From Streptomyces sp. MJM8645 (GTDB lineage: Bacteria; Actinomycetota; Actinomycetes; Streptomycetales; Streptomycetaceae), in contig NZ_LJJF01000002.1 of the NCBI RefSeq assembly GCF_001625365.1, positions 1,089,501-1,153,500 of the forward strand: a stretch of DNA of 64,000 nt, written 5' to 3'. Every line of letters starts with the position of its first letter. Position 1 is the first letter of the stretch. The position numbers and the translations under genes are program-made. The notes beneath the pieces are model-generated. The model was given only the letters and a program-made list of their open reading frames with translations. It searched no databases and was not told the origin of the DNA. Shown here in pieces: positions 25,349-33,070 of the stretch.

Positions 25349-25795
25349 TCAGCACGCCACCGGAACTTCCACCACCGGCCGAGTGCCCAATGGGCCGCTT
25401 CCCTGCACCGAGAAGGTCGCACGCACCATCGAACCGCACGGGGCGGTGGCGGTGAAGCCGTCCACCTGTACCGCGGTGGAATGGAACGCGGTGCTCCCGT
25501 TCACGGAGCCCAGCGAGTTGCCGCCGACCACCTCGGCCGACAGATTGGTGTACAGGGTCTGCCACGACACCGGCCCGTCGGGCGGGCCGGCAAGGCTGAT
25601 CTTCCCGTAGATCACGATGCTGCTGCCGGTGACGTCTGCGCAGGCGTAGGTCGCCAACCCGGCCTGGAGACTGTACTTGCAAGTCGTGACCGTGGCGGTG
25701 TCAGCGCCGGTCGCGGCGGCGAAGGCCGGCACGGGCGCCGTGAGCAGGGCGGCGGCACCGGCGGCGCCCACCGCGATGCGGGTGATGCGGTTCAT
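25349..25795 (-). CDS. Small secreted protein, hypothetical
   Basis: 148 residues from the ATG at 25795, with AAGGAG 7 nt upstream. A signal peptide spans about 1-27 (MNRITRIAVGAAGAAALLTAPVPAFA). The mature domain looks beta-rich and has four cysteines (TTCKYS, TYACAD, APCGS and a C-terminal VAC), likely two disulfides. It converges on the collagenase and shares the islet with it; both products are exported. Family unknown. Confidence 0.7.
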   Translation of the reverse strand: MNRITRIAVGAAGAAALLTAPVPAFAAATGADTATVTTCKYSLQAGLATYACADVTGSSIVIYGKISLAGPPDGPVSWQTLYTNLSAEVVGGNSLGSVNGSTAFHSTAVQVDGFTATAPCGSMVRATFSVQGSGPLGTRPVVEVPVAC

Positions 25796-25987
25796 GGTCT
25801 TCTCCTTCAGACAATGTGAGAAACCGTTCGGAGACAGGCGCCGTGAGCCATGTGACATTTCACGTGTGCCATGACCCAAACTTTGCCATGCGATTCCAAG
25901 GCTCCGGCCCATTCCTACCTTCGAAGTGCCAGCCCGTCTGAAAGTGCATCCTGGGTGACGTAAATCCGCCCGGCTGGGCCAATGCGG

Positions 25988-26669
25988 CTACCACCTCGGG
26001 CGAACCCGCGTCGAACGCTGGGTGAACCACCTCCCCGCCGTCCGGCTCGCGGCCTCCGCCGTCGGCCAGGCCGCCAGGCTCGACGCCTCCCGGTCGGGCA
26101 GCCGGTCCACCGGCCGGCGGGTCTCGGCGTCGACCAGCACCGTCCCGTAGGCGCGGCTCTTGCGCGTCGCGTACTCGTCGACGCCCACCACCCGAGGGGC
26201 CGGCGGCACCGGGTCGGGAAGCTCCTCGACCAGACGCAGCACCGTGCTCCGGCTCACCGACACCCCGAACACGGCGGCCAGCCGGGCACCGGCCCGCCCG
26301 GCAAGCCGCCAGGCCGACCGAGGCGAGTGTGGCCCGCAACTGCTCGGTCCACCGGCCGTGGCGTCGTGTCAGCCCTTCGATCTGCCCGGCGAACGTCCGC
26401 CGCCCGAACGACGGGTTGCCGCATACGAAGTGCCTCACCCGCAAGCTCAACCGGACCCGTCTGCCCCCGACCGGACCGTCGACAGGAAACCGCAGGTAGG
26501 AGCTGTGCACCCGGGCCGACCAGTCCCCGCACCCCGGGCAGCTGTGCCCCACCGCCGAGCACTCGACCTGCACGTTCACCGACTCGACGTCCACGTCGAC
26601 CGACAGCACCCTGACGCCCGCAACCGACGGAAACAGCAACCCCTCCAACCGGGGCACCAGATCATCCAC
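25988..26669 (-). pseudogene. ISL3-type transposase, frameshifted and truncated
   Basis: It starts MDDLVPRLEGLLFPSVAG with zinc-finger residues SCPGCGDWSARVHSSYLRFP and FVCGNPSFGRRTF. The frame breaks near 26280-26300. A second frame then continues with VSVSRSTVLRLVEELPDP, RVVGVDEYATRKSRAYGTVLVD and RPVDRLPDREASSLAAW, the start of the catalytic core (first Asp in VGVDEYA). It ends near 25988; the rest of the DDE domain is gone. It is inactive and oriented opposite to the fragment at 22189. Confidence 0.85.
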
Positions 26670-26808
26670 GGTCCCGCACTGTCAGCCACCACAACCCGGC
26701 CACTGACGAATTCCGGGCAACTTCCCAACGCCTACCGCACCGGCACGTCGCCACTCACCGTGCGCAGACCACGGAAGTTGAGCCAGAACCCCGTCCGACC
26801 CGATGAAA

Positions 26809-27090
26809 TCAGCGGGAGGCCGACATGATCGCGAAGTCACACTGGAGTATTAGCCGGCCAACGGGACTGGCACCTGGGCCTCGACCGACTCGTCGGACTG
26901 GGGCGGGCGTGAAAGTACCCAGTGCAACGATAATCCGCCGCACCTCGACCAGGACATCGACAACTTCCCCCGGCTGCGCCTTGCGCAGGGCAAGCCAGGT
27001 GAGAAACGAGATGAGAAGCACCAAAAGCAAGATGGTGACCATCCAGATGATGCTCAACCAAGCGCCGTAGGCGATGGTGTTATCGATCAT
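26809..27090 (-). CDS. Small membrane protein, 3' end probably replaced by islet sequence
   Basis: 93 residues from the ATG at 27090, with GGAGG at good spacing. One strong transmembrane helix (WLSIIWMVTILLLVLLISFLTWLAL, abbreviated as residues about 11-35) is followed by a basic/acidic cytoplasmic segment KAQPGEVVDVLVEVRRIIVA. From about residue 78 the frame runs through the 31-bp repeat and stops 18 bp inside the islet. The original C-terminus is therefore probably lost. Function unknown. Confidence 0.6.
   Translation of the reverse strand: MIDNTIAYGAWLSIIWMVTILLLVLLISFLTWLALRKAQPGEVVDVLVEVRRIIVALGTFTPAPVRRVGRGPGASPVGRLILQCDFAIMSASR
26827..26857 (-). repeat. 31-bp inverted repeat, right copy
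   Basis: Inverse of the 20367-20397 sequence with 27 of 31 identities. It lies inside the 3' end of the small membrane-protein gene, which reads through it as ILQCDFAIM. It appears to mark the right junction of the islet. Confidence 0.75.
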
Positions 27091-27174
27091 CAAGACCTCC
27101 AGGGACGACGAGACCCCCGCACCAAAGGTGGTACGGGGGCGTACGAGAACGCGGTGGGCTGGCTAGAAACGAAA

Positions 27175-27203
27175 AGACCCCTCTGCCCTATGGGCGGGGG
27201 TCT
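27175..27203. terminator. Hairpin AGACCCC...GGGGTCT
   Basis: 7-bp outer stem (27175-27181 with 27197-27203), with GCCC/GGGC able to pair inside. It could end transcripts in either direction; it also directly precedes the structured region below. Confidence 0.45.
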
Positions 27204-27206
27204 GAA

Positions 27207-27311
27207 ATCCGGGTTGACCTACAGGCATTGGGGATGGAACCGGGGGGCCTTCGGCAGAGCGGTTCGCTGCATCCTGGCCAGAGGGAGCAAGGGCTCAACC
27301 CCGTCCGGGAT
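27207..27311. ncRNA. Candidate structured RNA (nested stems)
   Basis: Nested complementary segments are ATCC 27207-27210 with GGAT 27308-27311, GGGTTGA 27211-27217 with TCAACCC 27295-27301, GGATG 27232-27236 with CATCC 27270-27274, and GAACCG 27237-27242 with CGGTTC 27260-27265. A CCTTCGG loop sits in the centre. It does not fit a tRNA (no TTC-type T-loop or anticodon arm). It lies in a less GC-rich 540-nt gene-free stretch (27091-27632). No RNA family was recognised; orientation unknown. Confidence 0.3.
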
Positions 27312-27538
27312 GCCTCTCTATGCGTTTTCACTGCTGACAGATGGCCAGAGCTCATCGCGACTAGGCATGCAGGATTTCGATGGTTCCATCAACTGCACGT
27401 ATCACTAACTCTCAAAATTCACTGCTGCCACGACGCTAAGAGCAGACCATCGCACTCAGGCGCGAAGGACCGCGCAGTTGTCAATCACCCGCCACAAGCG
27501 CCTCTGCATTCGATTGCATCAGCCCGCCATGGCACTAG

Positions 27539-27555
27539 TTTGACGCTACGTCAAA
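27539..27555. promoter_or_regulatory. Perfect dyad TTTGACG-CTA-CGTCAAA
   Basis: 7-bp perfect arms around a 3-nt centre, about 80 nt right of which the leftward peptide deformylase gene ends. It may be an operator for a lost or unseen transcript. The 11-mer GCTACGTCAAA also occurs in the dyad at 14852-14887. Confidence 0.4.
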
Positions 27556-27632
27556 TCTACCGGCCTGAACCAAGTTCCGTGCCAGCCACATTGTGTGGAG
27601 TGACATGCGCCAGGCGCCACCTGCCCCGGATG

Positions 27633-28196
27633 TCAGTAGGCCCAGGTCGAGCCCGTGCCCCGGTACTCCTCGACCGGGATCGGGTGAACGTTCGGGCGCA
27701 TGCGGTCGGTGTAGAGGAGGCCGTTGAGGTGGTCGATCTCGTGGGCGATGAGGCGGGCGAGGCCGAACTCGTAGGTGGCGGTGGTGATGGTGCCGTCGAG
27801 GGTGGTGGCGGTGACGTCCATGCGGAGGGGGCGGGGGACCATGCCGCGGACGTCGAAGAAGCTGAGGCAGCCCTCGTACTGTTCGTCGGTCTCGTCGGAG
27901 ACGGCGGTGATCTTGGGGTTGAGCAGGATGATCGGGTCGGCGCCGGTGGTCGGGGGCAGGACGAGGGCGGCGGCGCGGGGAATGCCGATCTGCGGGGCGG
28001 CGAGGCCCATGCCCTTGGCGAAGGAGTGGACGCGGCCGATCCGGTCTACAGCGGTGAACAGCTCGTCGATCACGGCCTGGGCGGCAGCGCGTTCGACTGG
28101 GAGGTCGAAGGGCTCGGCCGGGCGGTTGAGGATGGGGGTGCCCTGCTGGATTACACCGAGGGACTGCATCTGCTGGCTGGGCCGCACCTCGATCAC
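27633..28196 (-). CDS. def: Peptide deformylase
   Basis: 187 residues from GTG 28196, with AAGGAG just upstream. All three family motifs are intact: GMGLAAPQIG, EGCLS (Cys metal ligand) and H152-EIDH156 in IAHEIDHLNG. It removes the formyl group from nascent N-terminal fMet. Its start overlaps the XRE regulator's stop by 4 nt (GTGA). This is probably an accessory copy, since housekeeping def is normally next to fmt. The C-terminus EEYRGTGSTWAY is short. Confidence 0.93.
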   Translation of the reverse strand: MIEVRPSQQMQSLGVIQQGTPILNRPAEPFDLPVERAAAQAVIDELFTAVDRIGRVHSFAKGMGLAAPQIGIPRAAALVLPPTTGADPIILLNPKITAVSDETDEQYEGCLSFFDVRGMVPRPLRMDVTATTLDGTITTATYEFGLARLIAHEIDHLNGLLYTDRMRPNVHPIPVEEYRGTGSTWAY

Positions 28197-29164
28197 CTGG
28201 TCTCCTTGGTGTGTTGCTGGTTGTTGGGGGCGGCGCGGAAGCGCCATTCGAGGCGGAAGCGGGCGTGCAGCGGTGGGTTGTCGGTCGCCCAGGCGAAGTG
28301 CCGGCGCTCGCCGTCGTCGCGGCGGCTGACGGCGGTACGGAGGGGCACGGCTTCGGCGGTCATGGAGGTTTCGGTGCCCCACACGACCGGGTCGAGGGCG
28401 GCGGGGAAGTCGAGGCGTACGGCGAGGTGTTCGGTGGGCAGGCGGACGGCGCGCTGGAACCAGTGGCCCCACTTGTCGGCGCCGACGCTGTAGGCGTACT
28501 CGATCCAGGTCGCGTCGCCCGGGTAGAGCGGGAAGCGGCCGTGCTCGTTGTCGAACAGGAGCCAGACCTCCTTGAAGGCGTCGCGGTCGTGCTTGGCCTG
28601 CCACCGCATGTCCTCGCCCCGGCACGAGGTGGTGAGCGCGAGTTCGTCCCAGGTCAGTGGGTGTTCACGGTAGTGGGCGTTGGAGCGCTCGGGTTCGCCG
28701 GGGTAGCGGTCGACGGCGATGCGGATGAGGTAGCGGGTGATGGGCTCGGTGCCGGTGTTGCGTAGCCGTCGGCGCATGGTCAACCGGTAGGTGGAGCCGT
28801 CGAATTGGAGCGCGGCTTCATCGTGCTCGACCACGAGCGCGGAGCCGGATGCGTAGGGCTGCTCGGGCCGGCGGGGTGGCGGCGGCGTGGTCGAGGTGCG
28901 GCTACGGGAGCGGGCGGCGTCGTAGTCGAGCCAGCGTCGCCAGATGGCCTTCCCGGCGTTGAGGGTCTCGTCGGCGAGACGGCCGAACTCCTCGGTGGGC
29001 TTGTGGCGGCCGGACTCCATGTGGCTGACGTACGAGGGGTCGAAGCCCATCTTTCCGGCCAGCGCGCGCTTGGAGAGGCCGCGCACCTCGCGCCAGTGGG
29101 CGACTTCGGCGGCGAACGCCTCCATGGCTTGGTCGACCGCGGCGTGGTCGGCCTGCGTCTCCAT
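28193..29164 (-). CDS. XRE-type HTH protein with large C-terminal domain
   Basis: 323 residues. Residues about 15-75 are an XRE helix-turn-helix: VAHWREVRGLSKRALAGKMG, FDPSYVSHMESGRHKPTEE. A Pro-rich linker follows near 95. The C-terminal 200 residues (ALQFDGSTYRLTMRRRLRNT, FKEVWLLFDNEHGRFPLYPGD, WIEYAYSVGADKWGHWFQRAV) look beta-rich and do not match a domain I can name. It is translationally coupled to the deformylase gene downstream. It is divergent from the small membrane peptide and murC-like gene, so it may regulate both directions. Confidence 0.85.
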   Translation of the reverse strand: METQADHAAVDQAMEAFAAEVAHWREVRGLSKRALAGKMGFDPSYVSHMESGRHKPTEEFGRLADETLNAGKAIWRRWLDYDAARSRSRTSTTPPPPRRPEQPYASGSALVVEHDEAALQFDGSTYRLTMRRRLRNTGTEPITRYLIRIAVDRYPGEPERSNAHYREHPLTWDELALTTSCRGEDMRWQAKHDRDAFKEVWLLFDNEHGRFPLYPGDATWIEYAYSVGADKWGHWFQRAVRLPTEHLAVRLDFPAALDPVVWGTETSMTAEAVPLRTAVSRRDDGERRHFAWATDNPPLHARFRLEWRFRAAPNNQQHTKETR

Positions 29165-29323
29165 CCGCTCCGCCCCCAGTGAGTGATGAATGAACCGTGA
29201 GTGACCTTAGCTCACCATCCCGTCACGGTCCTGCCTTCGGCTCTCATGACCCCATCGGGCACGAAATTCAAGCGCCCGGTCAGCGCCAGCCCCCATTTCC
29301 CCGTCTGTCGTGAGGAGTTAGCC

Positions 29324-29518
29324 GTGCACGAGTCCCCGTCCCGTCACCGAGGCCAGCACCGCGATCCGGTCGGCGCTTTCCTCGGTGCCCTGTGGGCGGT
29401 CGGCAACGCCGTGGTGATCGCTCTGCTCGGCGTCATCGTGCACGACGACCTCGACTCGGCCCGAATCGGTGCTCACCCGGCCGCCGGCTCGGCGCCGGAC
29501 GGCGGCACCTCCGCGTAG
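29324..29518 (+). CDS. Small single-pass membrane peptide
   Basis: 64 residues, GTG 29324 with GAGGAG 8 nt upstream. A basic N-terminus (HESPSRHRGQHRDP) precedes one transmembrane helix (VGAFLGALWAVGNAVVIALL, then GVIVHDD) and a short Gly/Ala/Ser tail. It lies 53 nt before the murC-like gene in the same direction, probably one operon. The topology suggests a membrane anchor or small regulator for the ligases; this is inference. Confidence 0.6.
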   Translation: MHESPSRHRGQHRDPVGAFLGALWAVGNAVVIALLGVIVHDDLDSARIGAHPAAGSAPDGGTSA

Positions 29519-29571
29519 CGCCTTCCACCCATCGCCCATCACGGGCTGGACTCCGAACTGGAGCGCACAGC

Positions 29572-30993
29572 ATGGAAACCAGGAACGTGATCGTCCCCGT
29601 CCACGACGGCCCCATCGACCTGACCCGCCCGCACTTCGTGGGCATCGGCGGCGCCGGCATGTCGGCCGTCGCCCGCCTGCTGCTGGAAGGCGGCAGCCGG
29701 GTCTCCGGCTCCGACACCAGCGACACCACCGCCCTGCGTGAGCTGGAGGACGCCGGTGCCGCCGTCGCCATCGGCCACACCGCCAGCAACCTGCCCGCCG
29801 ACGCCACCGTTCTCGTGTGGTCCAGCGCGGTGACCCCGAGCAATCCCGAAGTCGCCGCCGCCCGCCGCACCGGCATCCCGGTGGTTCACCGCTCGGACGT
29901 GCTCGCGCACCTGATCGCCACCGCCGAGCAGTCGGTCGCCGTGGCGGGCACCCACGGCAAGACCATGACCACCGGCATCCTCAGCGCCGCGCTGGCCCAC
30001 CTCGACCCGTCGTACGCCATCGGCGGCACCCCCGTCGGCCGCCCCAACGCCCACCAGGGCCTCGGCGGCCTCCTGGTCGCCGAGGCGGACGAGAGCGACC
30101 GCACCGCCGGCCGCTACCACCCGCAGGTCGCCGTCGTCCTGAACGTGGACGACGACCACCCCGAGCAGTACGTCGACCTGAACGACGTCCTGGACGTCTT
30201 CGAGCGCCTGGCCCGCAACAGCTCCGTGCTCGTCGTCTCCGCCGACGACCCGGGCGCCCGGCTGCTGGCCGAGCGCCTCCGGGCGGCGCCCGGCCCGCGC
30301 GTCGTCACCGTCGGCGAGGCCCAGGACGCCGACGTGCGGGTGCTGCGCGTGCTGTGGGACGGGACGGCCAGCCACGTCACCGTCCAGGACACGGACGGGT
30401 CGTGGCACGAGTTCACCCTGGCCGTCACCGGTCGGCACAACGCGCTGAACGCCGCCGCCGCGTTCGCCGCCGGCCGGGCGCTCGGAGCCGAGCCCGCCGA
30501 CCTGGTGGCCGGCATCAACGCCTTCCAGGGCATCAAGCGCAGGCTCACCACCACCGGCAACCACGCCGGGGTGACGGTGCTGGACTCCTACGCCCACCAC
30601 CCGAGCGAGATCACCGCCGACCTGGCCACGGCCCGGATGCTCACCGAGGGCCGGGTGATCGCGGTGTTCGAGCCCACCGGCTGGACCCGCACCGCCGCCC
30701 TCGGCGAGGAGATGGGCCGCCGGCTCGCGGCGGCCGACGAGGTCGTCCTCCTCGACGTGCACGCTTCGGTCGAGACCCCGCTCATCGGGATCAGCACCGC
30801 GCCGATGGCCGCGCAGGTCGCTGCCTGCGGCGGCCGGGCCCACACTGCGAGCGACGGGCGCGATGCGGCGGACGTGGTCGCCGAATTGGCCGGGCCCGGC
30901 GACCTGGTGGTGACGATGGGCACCGGAACCGCCGGTCACGTCGGCAGGGCGGTCCTGCTGCGGCTGGCCGAGGCCCCGATCGTCGCGGCGTAG
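29572..30993 (+). CDS. UDP-N-acetylmuramate--L-alanine ligase-like protein (MurC family)
   Basis: 473 residues from ATG 29572, with GGAG 9 nt upstream. The N-terminal Rossmann part is VGIGGAGMSAVARLLLEGG. The ATP loop is G126-THGKT131, followed by MTTGIL rather than the usual TTT. EADESDRTAGRYHPQVAVVLNVDDDHPEQY and VTGRHNALNAAAAF are Mur-ligase motifs. The C-terminal domain has DSYAHHPSEITADL and FEPTGWTRTAALGEEM. It would add L-Ala (or another amino acid) to UDP-MurNAc. Outside the division/cell-wall cluster and convergent with a murF-like gene, it is probably a specialised paralogue. Confidence 0.88.
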   Translation: METRNVIVPVHDGPIDLTRPHFVGIGGAGMSAVARLLLEGGSRVSGSDTSDTTALRELEDAGAAVAIGHTASNLPADATVLVWSSAVTPSNPEVAAARRTGIPVVHRSDVLAHLIATAEQSVAVAGTHGKTMTTGILSAALAHLDPSYAIGGTPVGRPNAHQGLGGLLVAEADESDRTAGRYHPQVAVVLNVDDDHPEQYVDLNDVLDVFERLARNSSVLVVSADDPGARLLAERLRAAPGPRVVTVGEAQDADVRVLRVLWDGTASHVTVQDTDGSWHEFTLAVTGRHNALNAAAAFAAGRALGAEPADLVAGINAFQGIKRRLTTTGNHAGVTVLDSYAHHPSEITADLATARMLTEGRVIAVFEPTGWTRTAALGEEMGRRLAAADEVVLLDVHASVETPLIGISTAPMAAQVAACGGRAHTASDGRDAADVVAELAGPGDLVVTMGTGTAGHVGRAVLLRLAEAPIVAA

Positions 30994-32406
30994 TCAGCGT
31001 GCGGCGTCGGGCTTGGCAAGGCGCATCGCGGTGTCCTCCAGCCCGACGCTGTGGGAGCCCTTCACCAGCACCACGTCTCCGGGCTTGAGGCAGGTCAGCA
31101 GCAGGTCAAGGGCGGCGTCGCGGTCGGGCACCAGCGTGCCGTTGACGCCGCCCTCCACCGCCCAGGTGTGCACCAGCCGGGCCTCCCAGTCGCCGACCGC
31201 GATGAGGTCGGTGATCCCGCTGCGGGCGACGAGCCGACCCAGCTCCGTGTGGTGGGCCTCGGACTCCTCGCCCAGCTCCCGCATCTCGCCCAGCACCGCC
31301 ACAGTCCTGCGTCCGCCGCCGGCCATGGCGGTGAGCGCGGCAAGGGCGACGGCCATCGAATCGGGGTTCGCGTTGAACGCGTCGTTGATCACCGTCACGC
31401 CGTCCGGCCGCTCGGTGACGTCCATCCGGCCCGGCGTCAGCTGCCGGGCGCCAGTCAACGCGTCGGCTGCCTGCCGCACGCTCGCGCCCAGGCCGATCGC
31501 CACCGCGGCGGCGGCCGTCGCGTTGGACACGTGGTGGGCGCCGTGCAGCCCGAGATTCACGGGGGCGCTCTCGCCGCGGCACGTGAGCGTGAACGACGGC
31601 CGCCCGGCGCCGTCCAGCTCGACGTCGACGGCCCGCACGTCCCCGGCCTCCACCCCGAACGTCAGGACCGGCGCGACCGTGCGCGACGCCATCGACATGA
31701 CGTACGGGTCGTCGGCGTTCAGCACCGCCAGGCCGTCGACGGGCAGGGCCTCGACGAGCTCTCCCTTGGCGACCGCGATCGACTCCTTCCCGCCCCCGAA
31801 CTCGCCCACGTGCGCGGTGCCGACGTTCAGCACCAGGCCGACCTTCGGCGGGACGATCCCCGTCAGGTACTTGATGTGCCCGGCGCCCCGCGAGCCCATC
31901 TCCAGCACCAACAGGCGAGTGCTCTCGTCCGCCCGGAATACGGTCAGCGGCAGGCCGATCTCGCCGTTGTACGACAGCGGCGTGGCCACCGTGGTGTCCA
32001 TGGTCTCCAGCACCTGGGCCAGCAGGTCCTTCGTACTGGTCTTCCCGGCCGACCCGGTCAGCCCGATCACGGTCGGCGCCTTCAGCCGGTCCAGCACCGC
32101 GCGGGCCAGCGCGCCCATCGCGTCCTGGACGTCCGGCACCACGACCGCCGGCACCCCCACCGGCCGAGCGGCGAGCACTGCCGTCGCCCCGGCGCGGACG
32201 GCGGCCTCCGCGAACCGGTGCCCGTCCGTGTGCTCACCCGGCAGCGCGATGAACAGCGCCCCCGGCTCCACCAGCCGCGAGTCGATGACCCCGGGCCGGT
32301 CCACCACCGCGGCCGGATCTGGGACGTCGTGCAGAGCGCCCCCGACAGCCTCGGCGATCTCTTGCAGGGTCATGGGGACCACGGTGGCTCCGATCCATCG
32401 ACGCAC
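30994..32406 (-). CDS. UDP-MurNAc-tripeptide--D-Ala-D-Ala ligase-like protein (MurF family)
   Basis: 470 residues, GTG start at 32406 (an ATG at 32373 giving MTLQEIAEAVGG is possible). Motifs are DSRLVEPGALFIALPGEHTDGH, P-loop 118-GSAGKT-123, SYNGEIGLPLTVF, EMGSRGAGHIKYL, NVGTAHVGEFGG and INDAFNANPDSM. It joins a D-Ala-D-Ala type dipeptide to UDP-MurNAc-tripeptide. Its stop codon abuts that of the murC-like gene with zero gap in convergent orientation, so the transcripts must overlap. Likely an accessory copy working with its neighbour. Confidence 0.9.
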   Translation of the reverse strand: MRRWIGATVVPMTLQEIAEAVGGALHDVPDPAAVVDRPGVIDSRLVEPGALFIALPGEHTDGHRFAEAAVRAGATAVLAARPVGVPAVVVPDVQDAMGALARAVLDRLKAPTVIGLTGSAGKTSTKDLLAQVLETMDTTVATPLSYNGEIGLPLTVFRADESTRLLVLEMGSRGAGHIKYLTGIVPPKVGLVLNVGTAHVGEFGGGKESIAVAKGELVEALPVDGLAVLNADDPYVMSMASRTVAPVLTFGVEAGDVRAVDVELDGAGRPSFTLTCRGESAPVNLGLHGAHHVSNATAAAAVAIGLGASVRQAADALTGARQLTPGRMDVTERPDGVTVINDAFNANPDSMAVALAALTAMAGGGRRTVAVLGEMRELGEESEAHHTELGRLVARSGITDLIAVGDWEARLVHTWAVEGGVNGTLVPDRDAALDLLLTCLKPGDVVLVKGSHSVGLEDTAMRLAKPDAAR

Positions 32407-32503
32407 CCGCCCTCTCGTCCCGGGGCGGCCTGCCCTCGACGCTAGCGGCTCCCCGACGCCTCCCCTGCCATCCCGCGCATTCCGAACCAGACTGTGTAGG
32501 CCT

Positions 32504-32540
32504 GCCGGGGCCGTTCACCTGTCAGGTGAACGGCCCCGGC
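32504..32540. terminator. Hairpin terminator
   Basis: 17-bp perfect stem (32504-32520 with 32524-32540), 3-nt loop. It follows the end of the leftward small-gene pair and separates it from the murF-like gene. Confidence 0.8.
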
Positions 32541-32598
32541 GGGATGCTGGTCGGCTGAGGTCCGCGCGGCGCGATCGGTGACCGCCGCGTCGTGCCGC

Positions 32599-32811
32599 TC
32601 AAACAGGGTGATCCGGCCGGCCAGGCTTTCCGGACCGCTCCGTGATGCGGCGACGCTCCGTCACCTGCCAGCGCCGACGTCGGTGCTCGAGGAATGCCTT
32701 CCACAGCTCCAGGCGGTGGCGAGAATCCTTCGGAAACGTAAAGCGGAGGACTCCGAGGACGACGGCCACCAGAACGGGCGCGGACCCCGGGTGGTCGGTG
32801 AGGAACGGCAC
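32599..32811 (-). CDS. Small membrane protein, hypothetical
   Basis: 70 residues, GTG 32811 with GGGAAGG about 8 nt upstream. A hydrophobic segment (SAPVLVAVVLGVLRFTF) is followed by a very basic tail (HRLELWKAFLEHRRRRW). It starts 16 nt after the stop of the preceding small gene, so the two form a likely operon ended by the hairpin at 32504. No family recognised. Confidence 0.45.
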   Translation of the reverse strand: MPFLTDHPGSAPVLVAVVLGVLRFTFPKDSRHRLELWKAFLEHRRRRWQVTERRRITERSGKPGRPDHPV

Positions 32812-32827
32812 GGATCAGCCCTTCCCG

Positions 32828-33070
32828 TCACACAGTTCGAGCGTGGCAGTGCCCAGCACCACCCGGTAGGCGTCGCCGTGTCTCGGCGGCCTCGCTCTCC
32901 GCGGTGTACTGGATGCGGAGCGGGATCCGCTCCTCGGCAGTCATGGTGTGGACGGGCAGCCCGCCCAACTCGCGCGCGGCTGTCAACCGCGCCTGCCGGA
33001 AGGGGATCGTGTCCCCGGACTCACGCTGGATGCGGCGTGTGAGCGTAACGATGTCCCTGTCGAGCGTCAT
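32828..33070 (-). CDS. Small hypothetical protein
   Basis: 80 residues from ATG 33070, with GGGAG 6 nt upstream; the longer frame to 33271 lacks coding character. It is polar and helical (MTLDRDIVTLTRRIQRESGD, FRQARLTAARELGG, EERIPLRIQYTAESEAAETR). It could be a small DNA-binding or regulatory protein, but no motif is diagnostic. Paired with the small membrane protein downstream. Confidence 0.45.
   Translation of the reverse strand: MTLDRDIVTLTRRIQRESGDTIPFRQARLTAARELGGLPVHTMTAEERIPLRIQYTAESEAAETRRRLPGGAGHCHARTV

Larger units (their letters stand above)
20367..26857. mobile_element. Genomic islet bounded by 31-bp inverted repeats, carrying IS genes and a collagenase
   Basis: A 31-bp sequence at 20367-20397 recurs inverted at 26827-26857 with 27 of 31 identities. 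Between the copies lie an IS701-type transposase, an ISL3-type transposase fragment (+), a secreted collagenase, a small secreted protein and a broken ISL3-type transposase (-). Inverted ends plus internal IS relics suggest a composite insertion or a region bracketed by IS ends. No target-site duplication was found by eye, so the exact unit of movement is unproven. Confidence 0.6.

Noticed and set aside
27220..27315. Possible tRNA gene
   Set aside because: Arms do not fit cloverleaf rules and there is no TTC-type T-loop; retained only as a structured-RNA candidate.
27154..28493. Plus-strand frames over the structured region and peptide deformylase
   Set aside because: They are antisense to the deformylase and XRE genes, which have intact motifs; the 5' parts have no coding character.
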